Positions 7,135-15,000 of a stretch of 33,996 bases of DNA are shown here, one piece after another. Positions within the stretch are counted from its first letter, which is position 1; every line of letters begins with the position of its first letter. The translations under genes and the position numbers were made by a program. Under the pieces are notes generated by a model, which was not told the origin of the DNA, did no database searches, and worked only from the letters and a program-made list of their open reading frames with translations. This DNA is from Planctomycetales bacterium 71-10 (GTDB taxonomy: Bacteria > Planctomycetota > Planctomycetia > Isosphaerales > Isosphaeraceae): contig MKTT01000153.1 of the NCBI GenBank assembly GCA_001898385.1, forward strand, positions 1-33,996. The letters are read 5' to 3'.

Positions 7135-8025
7135 CTAGGACCTCCGGCCCGGGACGACCTCGTCCAGCCCCGCGACCTCCTCCTCGCTCGCCCCCCAGAC
7201 GGCCAGGGCCGAGGGGAACGGGGCTGGACGGGGCCCGTCGTTGAACTTGAGCCTCCCCCGCAGGAACCAGACCTCCGCGGTCGTCACGTGGTCGTGCCAG
7301 TAGGCGGTGTCGGTCCGGGCCGGGATCAGGAGGACCACCTTCCGGGCCCGCCCCTCGACGTGCTCCCTTCTCGCCTTCTCGACCCACGCGTGAAGCGTCT
7401 TGCCGTAGGGCGGGTTGACGTAGGCGACGCCGTGCCAGGGGAGCGAGAGGCCGTCGTCCTCGACGGTGTAGTGGAGCCGGGCCTTCACCGGCCCCTTCCT
7501 CGTCGGCGAGCACGGGTCGAGGTCGAACTTGAAGACCCGATACAGGGCCGAGAGCAGCCTCGTCGGCGTCCGCCACGTCTCGGATACGGAAGAGTTCCCG
7601 GCCGTGGCGTAGAAGGCCTTCTTGTGCCCCTTCTCCGCGAGATAGGGCCCCGCCCCGAGGACGTTCAGGACCCGATCGAGGGTCGCGAGCCGGCCCCTCC
7701 CCCCTCGGCCCAGGGCCCGGACGGTGGGCCTGGCGACCCCGGCCGCCCGGGCGAGCTCCTCCTGCGAGACGCCGCGGCGGCGACGCAGCGTGACGAGCAG
7801 ATCCGCCAGGGACTCCCCGGCGGCGTTCCGGCAGTAGAGCGAGAGGTCCAGGGCGTCCAACGCCGCGAGGAACGACGCCAGGCCCCCCTCGTTCCGTTCC
7901 ATCAGCCAGACGGTCCGCTCGGCCAACCCCGCGGCCCGGGCGAGGTCGGCCTGCGTCATCCCCCGGCCCTTGCGACGACTTCGCAGGGCGTCGCCGAGCC
8001 CGGAACCCGCAATCTTTTTGCCCAT
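7135..8025 (-). CDS. Two XRE-type HTH domains fused to a phage-type N6-adenine methyltransferase
   Basis: The 296-residue product has a first HTH at about residues 8-50 (RGMTQADLARAAGLAERTVWLMERNEGG). A second lies at about 72-125 (RGVSQEELARAAGVARPTVRAL). A C-terminal domain from about 145 has ETWRTPTRLLSALYRVFKFDLDPCS and the catalytic NPPYG at 204-208. The last part matches the phage Dam (DNA N-6-adenine-methyltransferase) family, which transfers methyl from S-adenosylmethionine to adenine. Two DNA-binding heads may give sequence choice or allow autoregulation. No restriction partner is seen, so it is an orphan methyltransferase; protection of the element from host restriction is a reasonable inference. 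I chose ATG 8025; a TTG at 8046 would add seven residues. Neither has a strong ribosome site. Confidence 0.82.
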   Translation of the reverse strand: MGKKIAGSGLGDALRSRRKGRGMTQADLARAAGLAERTVWLMERNEGGLASFLAALDALDLSLYCRNAAGESLADLLVTLRRRRGVSQEELARAAGVARPTVRALGRGGRGRLATLDRVLNVLGAGPYLAEKGHKKAFYATAGNSSVSETWRTPTRLLSALYRVFKFDLDPCSPTRKGPVKARLHYTVEDDGLSLPWHGVAYVNPPYGKTLHAWVEKARREHVEGRARKVVLLIPARTDTAYWHDHVTTAEVWFLRGRLKFNDGPRPAPFPSALAVWGASEEEVAGLDEVVPGRRS

Positions 8026-8091
8026 ATCCCGCAGGGTGTCTGCCAAGGTGAGGTGGATTCGATTCGGCCGCCGGGGCGTGGGGCGGCCCCG

Positions 8092-9363
8092 TCAGAAGAA
8101 GGGCAGCACCTTCAGGGCTTCCCGCTGCGGGTCCACCCGCCGCGGCCTCCGCTTCTTGATCGGCTCGGGCTCGGGCTCAGGCTCGGTTGCGGTGCCGGGT
8201 TCGGGCCGGTGCCTCGCCCGCTCCTTCGCCTCGAGCCAGGCCGGGAGCTCGTCGAGACGGGACGGCGGCGGCGGTTCCGGCGTGGACCCGCCGGGCGGAT
8301 CCGCGAGCGGCCGCTCCGGCTGGAGGATCCGCCCGGCCACCGGGCCCGGCGGCGAGTGGTGGGCGGCCTTGTACGCGTTGGTGATCCGCCCCAGCGGCTC
8401 GCGGATCAGCAGCAGGCACTCGAGGTCGTCGGCCGCCAGGTCGAAGTCCCGCTCCACGTCGCGGATGTCGAGGTTGTTGTACTCGAAGAGCCAGGCCAAT
8501 CCGCTGCCGCAGAGCATGCGGTGCTGGTCGAGCTGGATGAACCGCGGGTCGTCCTGGTCGAGCTGCCGGTCGATGTAGCCGTTGAGCCCGGGCGGGGGGG
8601 CTTTCGGGAACGCCTGCTCCCGGACGTCTTCGGGCAACGCGGCGGCGAGCCGCCGCAGGGGCTCGTTGGCCGCGATGAGCGTGCGGACCGCCTCGCCGCA
8701 GAGCCGATAGTCGACCGCCCGCCTGGCGACGTCGCCCCTCCGGACCAGCTGGCGAGTCGCCACCCGCCGGTGGATCTCGTCGGCGTGCCACGCGTCCGGG
8801 ACGTCGACGCGGGTCTCGGCCTCGACGGCCGCCCTCCAGAGGTCGCGGAGCTCGGGCCGCCCGAGGGGCCCGCCCTCGCGGACGTGCCGGAGGATGAGGT
8901 CCTGCAGTTCCTTGGCGCCGTCGACGGCGGCCTTGTGGACGAGCACCGTCTGCTTCAGGAGCTCGCGACGCTCCTCCATGGTCTTCAACAGCGACAGGAA
9001 TCGGCTCTCCGTCTCGGCGTCGAGCACGAACCGCTTCCTGAGCGTCGCGGTCGCGGCGGGCGAGTCGAGCGTGGGGAGGAGCCGCCTCACGACCGATCCG
9101 TCCAGCCCCACCTCGCGGAAGACCTCCTCGGCCTCGAGCTCTTCCCGCGACGGTCGGTCGGGCCCGGCCGGAACCGGGATCGGGGACGGATCGACCGCCG
9201 TCCCACGTCGGGCCGTCGGCTTGGGCTTGCGGGACTCGAGCCAGACGCCCACCATCCCGACGACCGTCAGGGCGACGAAGATCCAGGACGCGGCGATCAG
9301 GATGCGGGCCGGCAAGCCGCGGCCCGGGGCCTGGTGGTACGTTCGAACGAGGACGACTCTCAT
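8092..9363 (-). CDS. Membrane-anchored protein of the transfer cluster, function unknown
   Basis: This 423-residue protein has one N-terminal membrane segment at about residues 21-43 (ILIAASWIFVALTVVGMVGVWL) after a short basic head. A Pro-rich linker and a long helical, charged domain follow. The C-terminal 90 residues are low complexity (Pro, Glu, Arg), with a run of alternating Glu-Pro and then KKRRPRR, and the end is LKVLPFF. I recognise no family. It is the last gene of the run that includes the coupling protein and lies 30 bp downstream of the 328-residue gene, so it is probably in the same transcript. A scaffold or coupling-complex role at the inner membrane is possible, but nothing in the sequence proves it. 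Confidence 0.65.
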   Translation of the reverse strand: MRVVLVRTYHQAPGRGLPARILIAASWIFVALTVVGMVGVWLESRKPKPTARRGTAVDPSPIPVPAGPDRPSREELEAEEVFREVGLDGSVVRRLLPTLDSPAATATLRKRFVLDAETESRFLSLLKTMEERRELLKQTVLVHKAAVDGAKELQDLILRHVREGGPLGRPELRDLWRAAVEAETRVDVPDAWHADEIHRRVATRQLVRRGDVARRAVDYRLCGEAVRTLIAANEPLRRLAAALPEDVREQAFPKAPPPGLNGYIDRQLDQDDPRFIQLDQHRMLCGSGLAWLFEYNNLDIRDVERDFDLAADDLECLLLIREPLGRITNAYKAAHHSPPGPVAGRILQPERPLADPPGGSTPEPPPPSRLDELPAWLEAKERARHRPEPGTATEPEPEPEPIKKRRPRRVDPQREALKVLPFF

Positions 9364-9393
9364 CGGTGTCGGGCTCCTATAGGGGGTTGCTTT

Positions 9394-10380
9394 TCATCGT
9401 CCGAGGGATTGCTGACGCTTCTGCTCCCGACCCGCGTCGGCGGCCCGGCCGTCGGCGAGCTGGGCCTGGCCCCCCTGCCGCTGGGACAGGCTCTTGTCCC
9501 GGGCCCGGCCGTTCTCCTGCGACCGACGCCGGGCCTCCTTCATGGCGGCGGCCGCCCCGGGAACGCGGCCCGGGTCGATGTTGACCACGTCGCCCCGGCA
9601 CAGCGGGCGGCGGCCCTCGTGGCGGTGGACGATCAGCCGCCGGTCGTGCTTCCGTGCGGCCTCGGCCTTGGCGGCGGCGTCGAAGCTCTTCACCACGCGG
9701 GTCCTGGCGGTCCCGTTGCCGTTGACGCCCTCCACGTAGACCACGCTGAACCACTCCTTCCGGGGGGCGGCGTCGACGCGACGCTCCTCCCGGGGCCTCG
9801 CGTCCCCGCCGCGGCCCGGCGACGGCACCTCGCGGCGGGGGGCCTGCTCCCGGGCGGGCCCGCGTCCCCGGCCCCTCGCGACCTCGCGGGGCCGCCGGAC
9901 TTCCTGGGCCGCCTGCCGCCGGGGGGCCTCCCGCCGCAGCGACCGGGCGACGACGTTCCGCATGTCCTTGAGGTCGCTCATCGGCCCCGCGGCGATCCGG
10001 ACGCGGCCGCGGGGCGTATCCCGCTCCAGGGTCCAGAAGTCGACGGCCCCGCCCGTCGCGTGGTCGACCCTGCGGCGGAAGGAGAGGCTCGTCCGGCCGC
10101 TCCTGACCTCGCGGAGCAGCCGCACCGTGGAACGCCGGGGGGCCTCCTGCCGCCGACCTCCCTGCCGCCGGGCGGTCCGCTCGAGCTGGACCCGGGCCCT
10201 GTCCAGGGCCTTCCGGGCGACGTCCAGGTGGATGCGGGCCGCCTTCTCGGCCGTCCTGGAGGACACCCTCGCCGCCGACGCGGTGACCATGGCGAAGGTG
10301 GCCTCGATCTTCCTGGCCAGCCCGGAGGCGACGTTCAGCATGAAGGGCAGCATGGCCGGGCCTTTCGCGAGGGGTTTCAT
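9394..10380 (-). CDS. Arg-rich protein of the transfer cluster, function unknown
   Basis: This 328-residue, strongly basic product starts at ATG 10380, whose ATGA overlaps the stop of the preceding 117-residue gene. The N-terminal third is helical (MLPFMLNVASGLARKIEATFAMV, then TAEKAARIHLDVARKALDRARVQLERTARRQ). Two short ordered parts follow: WTLERDTPRGRVRIAAGPMSDLKDMR, and WFSVVYVEGVNGNGTARTRVVKSFDAAAKAEAARKHDRRLIVHRHEG. These are separated by an Arg/Pro/Gly-rich linker, and the tail is again Arg/Gln-rich. I do not recognise a family. The basic, low-complexity character suggests nucleic-acid binding, perhaps at the relaxosome or coupling complex (inferred). Very high Arg content is partly a product of the GC-rich codon use. 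Confidence 0.6.
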   Translation of the reverse strand: MKPLAKGPAMLPFMLNVASGLARKIEATFAMVTASAARVSSRTAEKAARIHLDVARKALDRARVQLERTARRQGGRRQEAPRRSTVRLLREVRSGRTSLSFRRRVDHATGGAVDFWTLERDTPRGRVRIAAGPMSDLKDMRNVVARSLRREAPRRQAAQEVRRPREVARGRGRGPAREQAPRREVPSPGRGGDARPREERRVDAAPRKEWFSVVYVEGVNGNGTARTRVVKSFDAAAKAEAARKHDRRLIVHRHEGRRPLCRGDVVNIDPGRVPGAAAAMKEARRRSQENGRARDKSLSQRQGGQAQLADGRAADAGREQKRQQSLGR

Positions 10381-10730
10381 CGGATCCTGAGCTTGTCGGC
10401 CAGGCGGCCGAGCCGGTGGTCGCCGCACAGGAGATAGGTCAGCCCCAGCCACGCGGCGGTCAGGACGACGGCCAGGGCGAGGCGGTCGGGCCTCGACTCC
10501 GGCGAGCCGAACGCGGACGCGGCGTAGAGCAGCAGGGCCAGGAATCCGACCGCGACCCGGGCCAGGTCGAAGGCCGTCTCGACGACGGCCAGGGCGAGGT
10601 GCGTGAGCAGCCGCCAGCCGCCGCGGTGGAGGAAGAACAGGACGACGACGAGCGACGCCGCCGCCAGCAGGAAGAAGGCCGGGTCGTCGACGAGGGGGCC
10701 CGCCTCGCCGCCGATGGGATCGTCATCCAT
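10377..10730 (-). CDS. Small multi-pass membrane protein downstream of the coupling protein
   Basis: This 117-residue product has an acidic, cytoplasm-like N-terminus (MDDDPIGGEAGPLVDDP) followed by three hydrophobic segments: FFLLAAASLVVVLFFL, LALAVVETAFDLARVAVGFLALLLYAASAF, and LALAVVLTAAWLGLTYLLC. It overlaps the coupling-protein stop by 8 bp and the next gene by an ATGA junction, so all three are almost certainly translated together. A TTG at 10736 is an alternative start. No family is recognised. Position suggests a membrane partner of the coupling ATPase, which itself shows no obvious N-terminal membrane anchor. Confidence 0.65.
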   Translation of the reverse strand: MDDDPIGGEAGPLVDDPAFFLLAAASLVVVLFFLHRGGWRLLTHLALAVVETAFDLARVAVGFLALLLYAASAFGSPESRPDRLALAVVLTAAWLGLTYLLCGDHRLGRLADKLRIR

Positions 10731-12306
10731 CTTCAAAGTCCCTGATGTCGACGCGTCGCCCGGCGTCGAGGCCGGGCCTGGTCAGTTCGAGGAAGCCGTA
10801 CTCCCAGTCGTGCAGGGGCGGCAGCGTGAAGGCGGCGGAGGGCTTGAGGCTCCGGGCGTACGGCCGGAACTCGCCCGGCTTCGGCACGTACCGGGCGATC
10901 CATTCGGGGTCGAGGTGGAACCGCCAGGTGAGCGGCTTGGGCACGCCCGTGACCGGGTCGAGACGCCTCGAGAGCGGGATGCTCGCGTAGCCGTACATGC
11001 CCTGCCGCCAGTTCCCCACGGGCAGGTCGCCGATGTCGGACGGGGTGACCCGCTCGAGGTCGAACCGTTCGATGTTGACGTTCTCCGTCTCGCTCCAGCT
11101 CGAGGTCCAGGTGGGACTGCTCCCGCCGGTGTAGCCGCCGCCCGTCTGCCGGCTGTAGCTCCGCTTCTTCTCGAAGCCCCGCTCGCGGCCCAGGCGATCC
11201 GCCCAGTACTTGCGGCCGAATTCATCAGAATGTTTGTATATTTGCATGCAATGGCATTGGCCGAGCAGGGTGTCGGCCTCCCTCTCGCCGTAGACGGCGA
11301 CGACCTGGGCCGGGGTCTGGACGGCCAGGGTGGTCCGCACCCGGCTCGAGCGGCCGAACTCCAGGATCTTGGTGATGATGGAGAGCTTCTGCCCTCCCCC
11401 GGCCGAGAGCTGGGGGAACTCGTCGAGGTAGAGCAGCGTCTCGACGCCGACGTCGCCGCGGACGAGCCATTCGTGCCCGATGAGCTCGAGTTGCACGGCG
11501 TTCCAGGGTTCGATGAGCGTGTTGAAGCGGGGATCCGACCCCCAGACCCAGATGACTCCAGCAGTGTTGGCCGCCTCTTCGACGGAGAAACGGCGGTCGT
11601 CGGGCGTCCCGTCGATGAGCGAGGCGACCAGCTCGAGGGCGGCGACTTCCAGGAGGATCGTCGTGCGGAGGTTGGCCCCGGCCACCCCCTGGTCCTCGGC
11701 CAGGAGCGAGGCGACGTGACGCGTGGGGGCGTAGCGGCCGAGGACCTGGGCGGTGAGCTCGACGCTCTTCAGGCAGTTGACCACGTGCCTCATCGTCCAG
11801 AGCCCGGGGTGCGTCGCGGCCAGGGACTGGATGACCGCCCTGAAAATGAGGCGAGCCGCGTTCTTGAAGTACGGGCTGGCGTCGTGGGCCTCCTTCTTCA
11901 CGACGACGTTGACGAGCTCGTCGATCCGCACCGGGTCGGTCAGGGTGCCCGCCCCGTCCCACGCCCACGACTCCTGCATCATGGGATTCGTCGCGATAAC
12001 CTTGACGCCCAGCGGCTCGTACAGCCCTTTCAGCAGCGGGTAGAAGTCGTCGACCTTCGATGTATATGCATGCATATTGAAAGGTTGATTCGACGCGATC
12101 TTGGCGTCGATTTGGCTGCACATCTGGGCCTTCATGCCCGTCGACTTGCCGGTCTGCTTCCCGCCGCTGATGACGACGTCGGACTCGGCCATCTGGAGGG
12201 GGATGGGCAGGCCGCCGAAGAGGTAGGTGCTCTTCGCGAGCCACGCGTCGAAGTCCGCCGCGGAAGGCCGGACGACACGCTGGCGGAGTCGGCTCAGGAC
12301 GTTCAT
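10723..12306 (-). CDS. Type IV coupling protein (VirD4/TraD-like ATPase)
   Basis: This 527-residue P-loop ATPase has Walker A in VVISGGKQTGKSTGMKAQM (about residues 44-62) and Walker B in ETLLYLDEFPQLSAGGG. The downstream segment GRSSRVRTTLAVQTPAQVVAVYGEREADTLLGQC is typical of TraG/TraD-type coupling proteins. Such proteins form hexamers that feed relaxase-bound DNA into a type IV secretion channel. An obvious N-terminal transmembrane pair is missing, and small membrane proteins are encoded immediately before and after, so membrane attachment may be supplied in trans. The start ATG 12306 overlaps the stop of the upstream gene (ATGA). The middle holds an unusual Gly/Ser/Thr-rich loop (QTGGGYTGGSSPTWTSSWS). 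No VirB-type mating-pore genes lie in the window, so the element looks mobilizable rather than self-transmissible. Confidence 0.85.
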   Translation of the reverse strand: MNVLSRLRQRVVRPSAADFDAWLAKSTYLFGGLPIPLQMAESDVVISGGKQTGKSTGMKAQMCSQIDAKIASNQPFNMHAYTSKVDDFYPLLKGLYEPLGVKVIATNPMMQESWAWDGAGTLTDPVRIDELVNVVVKKEAHDASPYFKNAARLIFRAVIQSLAATHPGLWTMRHVVNCLKSVELTAQVLGRYAPTRHVASLLAEDQGVAGANLRTTILLEVAALELVASLIDGTPDDRRFSVEEAANTAGVIWVWGSDPRFNTLIEPWNAVQLELIGHEWLVRGDVGVETLLYLDEFPQLSAGGGQKLSIITKILEFGRSSRVRTTLAVQTPAQVVAVYGEREADTLLGQCHCMQIYKHSDEFGRKYWADRLGRERGFEKKRSYSRQTGGGYTGGSSPTWTSSWSETENVNIERFDLERVTPSDIGDLPVGNWRQGMYGYASIPLSRRLDPVTGVPKPLTWRFHLDPEWIARYVPKPGEFRPYARSLKPSAAFTLPPLHDWEYGFLELTRPGLDAGRRVDIRDFEDG

Positions 12307-12650
12307 CGCTCCCCCTCCCCCTCCCGGAAATCGAGTATCAAGTCGAGCACGTGCACCGCGGCCTCCGCCTGCGAGAGGACGCCGTCGGGCCCCCAGGGGG
12401 CGACCTCGCGGGGCCGGAGCACGACCGGCGTGCACAACTCGCGGAGGACCTCGAACGCCGTGGCGAGGGCGACGAACGCGGCCGGGACGGCGGTGAAGAG
12501 CCCGGCCGCCCGCTCGAACCCGCGAAGGCCGAGGAGGTTGACCGAGGCCGACAGGAGGCCGACGCCCGCCGCCTTGGCCGCGGCCCGCAGGGCGATCCGG
12601 GCGATCCCCTCCCCCCGGGCGGCCCGGAGCCCGGGGGCGAACAGGCTCAG
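12303..12650 (-). CDS. Small hydrophobic protein, possible CTG start
   Basis: The frame shows a conserved-looking helical and hydrophobic product (AARGEGIARIALRAAAKAAGVGLLSASVNLLGL, then LFTAVPAAFVALATAFEVLREL). It ends with WGPDGVLSQAEAAVHVLDLILDFREGEGER, and its stop overlaps the coupling-protein ATG. Upstream the frame stays open, but the residues become Arg/Gly shadow-like where the 171-residue gene is read in another frame. There is no ATG, GTG or TTG near the junction. A CTG at 12650-12648 overlaps the upstream stop as CTGA, mirroring the ATGA junctions nearby, so I chose it (115 residues). A real protein is likely because the junction spacing is regular, but the exact start is uncertain. 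Confidence 0.5.
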   Translation of the reverse strand: MSLFAPGLRAARGEGIARIALRAAAKAAGVGLLSASVNLLGLRGFERAAGLFTAVPAAFVALATAFEVLRELCTPVVLRPREVAPWGPDGVLSQAEAAVHVLDLILDFREGEGER

Positions 12651-13162
12651 GTCGACCCGTCGCCGCTCGGCGGCGGCTTGGGCTTGTTGCGGGAGCCCGG
12701 CGGCCGCCCCCGGCCCCGCCTGGGCGGCGGCGAGCCGGGCTCTCGCCCCGGAGGCCCGGACCGAGCCGCCCCGGTCGGCTCGACGTGCCCGCCGGACAGG
12801 CCCTTCGGGGCGGCCGAGTGCGGCGAGCCGGTCGAGCCGTCGGAAGGGTTTTCGAGGACGTCCCGTCGGGCCCCCTCGTCGGCCGGGAACAGGGACAACG
12901 GCGTCGCGATCAGGGTCCTGATCCCCTCGCGATAGGCCCTGGCGGCCTCGGCCACCAATTCGTCGCCGTCCTCGAACCGGCGGGCGTCCTCGGCGATTTG
13001 CGAGAGCAGCTCGAGCTTCCGCCTGCCGGTGGCGGCGACGTCCTCGGCGGCCTTCAGGCTGAATTCCTCGGCCACGGAGGCCTGGCCCAGGCCGAAGGTC
13101 GCACGGTGGGCCTCCTTCCAGTCCGTGGCCCACAACCTCAACCACAACTTCCAGATCAGCAT
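12647..13162 (-). CDS. Membrane-tethered protein with C-terminal AT-hook
   Basis: This 171-residue product starts at ATG 13162, with GGAG about 9 nt upstream. It has a short aromatic hydrophobic N-terminus (MLIWKLWLRLWATDW). A helical stretch follows (EEFSLKAAEDVAATGRRKLELLSQIAEDARRFEDGDELVAEAARAYREGI). A Pro/Gly-rich tail then contains RGRGRPPGSRNKPKPP. That last segment is a textbook AT-hook (a GRP core in a basic setting) and closely resembles the motif of plant AHL proteins; AT-hooks bind the minor groove of AT-rich DNA. The gene precedes the small hydrophobic gene and the coupling protein. Tethering AT-rich origin or oriT DNA at the membrane is a possible role, but only the motif is seen. 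Confidence 0.62.
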   Translation of the reverse strand: MLIWKLWLRLWATDWKEAHRATFGLGQASVAEEFSLKAAEDVAATGRRKLELLSQIAEDARRFEDGDELVAEAARAYREGIRTLIATPLSLFPADEGARRDVLENPSDGSTGSPHSAAPKGLSGGHVEPTGAARSGPPGREPGSPPPRRGRGRPPGSRNKPKPPPSGDGST

Positions 13163-13255
13163 GGCTGCGACTCCGAAGAAGAAGCCGGGACCCTTTCGGG
13201 CCCCGGCCTGTCCTTGTGACCTCCTCATGGGTTGATGTTGGGGCCGACGCTTCGG

Positions 13256-13432
13256 TTAGGAACTGCTATTCCGCGACGCCGCGGCCTTGGCCGCCTCAGC
13301 GGCCTTCCGTTCAGCCGCCTGCCGCTCGGCGAAAATCTCCGCGGCCGACTTCTGGGGCGGGACGAACCATCCCGTCTTGGGATCGACGGGGTAGCTGCCC
13401 TGGTCCGAGTTGCTGCCGTCGTAGTAGGACAT
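13256..13432 (-). CDS. Small charged protein at head of the transfer cluster
   Basis: This is a 58-residue product, MSYYDGSNSDQGSYPVDPKTGWFVPPQ, followed by an Ala/Glu/Lys/Arg-rich helix (AAEIFAERQAAERKAAEAAKAAA). The polar Tyr/Ser/Gly head and the single amphipathic helix do not match a family I know. It is the first coding gene after the structured leader and lies 93 bp upstream of the AT-hook gene on the same strand. It may be a small structural or regulatory protein. The distinctive N-terminal composition, unlike GC-driven shadow frames, is the main support that it is real. Confidence 0.5.
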   Translation of the reverse strand: MSYYDGSNSDQGSYPVDPKTGWFVPPQKSAAEIFAERQAAERKAAEAAKAAASRNSSS

Positions 13433-13537
13433 CGTTGGCTTCTCCAGGTGTGGTGGGCGTGATGGGGATGCAGCAGAACGCAATCACGTGACTACGTGCG
13501 GGGACCTTCCGGAGGGCGTGGCCGCCCCCGGTCTGGC

Positions 13538-13636
13538 CGTCGCTCTGAATCCGAGCGACGTTTCGCTGGCCCGGAGTCGAACTCCGGCCTGCTGGTTTGC
13601 GTCGAGCCGGTTGATTCGCTCTACACGAATCTCGAC
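13538..13636 (-). other. Cluster of three strong hairpins with 7-nt loops, one tRNA T-arm-like
   Basis: Three inverted repeats follow each other. CGTCGCTC pairs across 13538-13545/13553-13560 (8 bp). CCGGA pairs across 13571-13575/13583-13587 (5 bp). GATTCG pairs across 13613-13618/13626-13631 (6 bp), extended by a further 5-bp stem GTCGA/TCGAC with a 7-nt bulge. All three loops are 7 nt. Read on the minus strand, the middle one is CCGGA-GTTCGAC-TCCGG, exactly like a tRNA T-arm. No matching acceptor, D or anticodon arms could be built, so this is not called a tRNA. It sits between a candidate promoter and the 58-residue gene, so it may be a structured leader, a small RNA or a tRNA-derived relic. 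Confidence 0.45.
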
Positions 13637-13696
13637 TCGGCGAAGGAACGCCTAACCCCCCCGTCGTAGAGGTAGTCCAGGCTTACCCGCCAACAC

Positions 13697-13724
13697 ATAC
13701 TAGGATAAAATCCAAGTGTTTCAA
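13697..13724 (-). promoter_or_regulatory. Candidate sigma-70-like promoter for the transfer cluster
   Basis: On the minus strand TTGAAA (13724-13719) is followed after 16 bp by TAGTAT (13702-13697), in an AT-rich patch between the HTH-protein gene and the structured leader. It points toward the hairpin cluster and the 13432 gene. The match is moderate. Confidence 0.35.
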
Positions 13725-13751
13725 GAGTTGGTAGAGCTATTTTCCATTATT

Positions 13752-14909
13752 TCATTGGGCGGGCTTTGGTCCGGGTTTTCTCTCCTGGTCTCGATATGCG
13801 TAGAGTTCCGCCTCCGAGAATCGCCAACCGCCCTTCGGCAGCTTTTCGCCCAAGACGCCTTGTTCGGCTAATTGGTAGATCCTGGCCTGACTCAAACCGG
13901 TTATCCTGACGGCATCGCTCAGTCGGAGTCGACGCTCCGCATCGTGTAGGCCGTCCGCTTCGGCTAAGGCATGACATCTGGCGAGGGCGGGCCTGACGTT
14001 GTCCGGATGGGATTTCGCGAACGCCGTGAACTGTTGGACGAAGGCGTCCTCGGCGGCCTGGGGCGACGCCGGCAGCCTCGCCTCTTCGAGGTGGATCGCT
14101 TCCGATTCCGAACGACTTCGAGTGGCGATCCTCGTGGCCAGCAACTCGCGAACGGTCTTCCCCAAATCCTCGCCGAACGTCGGGTCGGAATCGATCAACT
14201 GGATCACGGCCTGTATCGCCCTGCGGGCTTCGTCCCCCCTATTACTTTGTTCGCTCCTCACACCGCCCGTCCGAATTTCGATCTCGTGGACGGCGACGAT
14301 ATCACCCTTCAAGGTGTATGCAACTCTCGCATGTATCGGCAACTCGATCTGGGCACGGAGGAATGGCCCTCCTTGGAGGTCGCCGAGCTCGAGGGGGTTG
14401 ATGGCCGATCCGCTGCTCTCGACGACCCTGGCCGCTTCGAAGAGCACGACCTCGCGGGGCGTGGTCCCCCACGCTGCACGGAAATCTTCGTAGCGTATGG
14501 TCGTGAGAGACCACCTTGCCCCCTGGGGCTCCTCGAAATCGAGATGGCTCGGCAGAAATCGAACTTCATGGACCTCAATCTTGCCGCCTCGCACGAGATA
14601 ATCCACGGTCGCCGACATCCGGAGTTCGAAGTACCGACTCGAACGCGACGCTCCGGGGCCGCCCGCCGCTCGCGAAGTGGCCGCAACGGCCCTGACCGCC
14701 TCGGTGTAGAGCCATTCCTCGCCCTCGACCGTGCCGGGATGCGGGAAAAGGGCTCTCGGGACATTAGGAACGTCTCCGCTCTTTCGCGGATCCAGTTCGA
14801 CGTACGAATTCGGTGCGACGTCCCGACTCGGAAGGTCGCGTGATGTCCTCGGGCTTTTCAGAGCCGAACCGGTCGGCTCCGCCGCCGTACCCTGCTTGGA
14901 TTTGGCCAT
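13752..14909 (-). CDS. Protein of unknown function with C-terminal helix-turn-helix
   Basis: This 385-residue product has only one recognisable domain. The last 55 residues (LRLSDAVRITGLSQARIYQLAEQGVLGEKLPKGGWRFSEAELYAYRDQERK) form an excisionase/MerR-like HTH of the HTH_17 kind. The first 330 residues contain two related-looking beta-rich segments: RSSRYFELRMSATVDYLVRGGKIEVHEVRFLPSHL, and RAQIELPIHARVAYTLKGDIVAVHEIEIRTGGV. This hints at an internal duplication. The gene lies directly downstream of parAB but is separated from it by a strong terminator, so it is an independent unit. A plasmid regulator or copy-control role is possible from position and HTH. Its codon use is less GC-extreme than the transfer genes, and the opposite frame at this locus is not motif-bearing. 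Confidence 0.7.
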   Translation of the reverse strand: MAKSKQGTAAEPTGSALKSPRTSRDLPSRDVAPNSYVELDPRKSGDVPNVPRALFPHPGTVEGEEWLYTEAVRAVAATSRAAGGPGASRSSRYFELRMSATVDYLVRGGKIEVHEVRFLPSHLDFEEPQGARWSLTTIRYEDFRAAWGTTPREVVLFEAARVVESSGSAINPLELGDLQGGPFLRAQIELPIHARVAYTLKGDIVAVHEIEIRTGGVRSEQSNRGDEARRAIQAVIQLIDSDPTFGEDLGKTVRELLATRIATRSRSESEAIHLEEARLPASPQAAEDAFVQQFTAFAKSHPDNVRPALARCHALAEADGLHDAERRLRLSDAVRITGLSQARIYQLAEQGVLGEKLPKGGWRFSEAELYAYRDQERKPGPKPAQ

Positions 14910-15000
14910 CGGTCACTTCCGACTTCGTTAGAGGCTGTTCGGCCGTCCGTCGCCATGGACTGTTCTCGCGGCCCGTTCGTGCGATCGCTGCAATATAACG

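Noticed and set aside
7288..10437. Very long plus-strand open frame (over 1000 codons) across the transfer genes
   Set aside because: It is antisense to several genes with start-stop overlaps and membrane segments. Its own product is Arg/Gly/Pro-rich and motif-free, as expected in GC-rich DNA.
13613..13631. Amber-suppressor anticodon arm (loop CTCTACA) on the plus strand
   Set aside because: No T-arm follows it on that strand, and position 37 would be a pyrimidine.
13538..13636. tRNA gene on the minus strand
   Set aside because: Only the T-arm fits. No acceptor stem complementary to the 3' side and no anticodon arm with a U at position 33 could be found.
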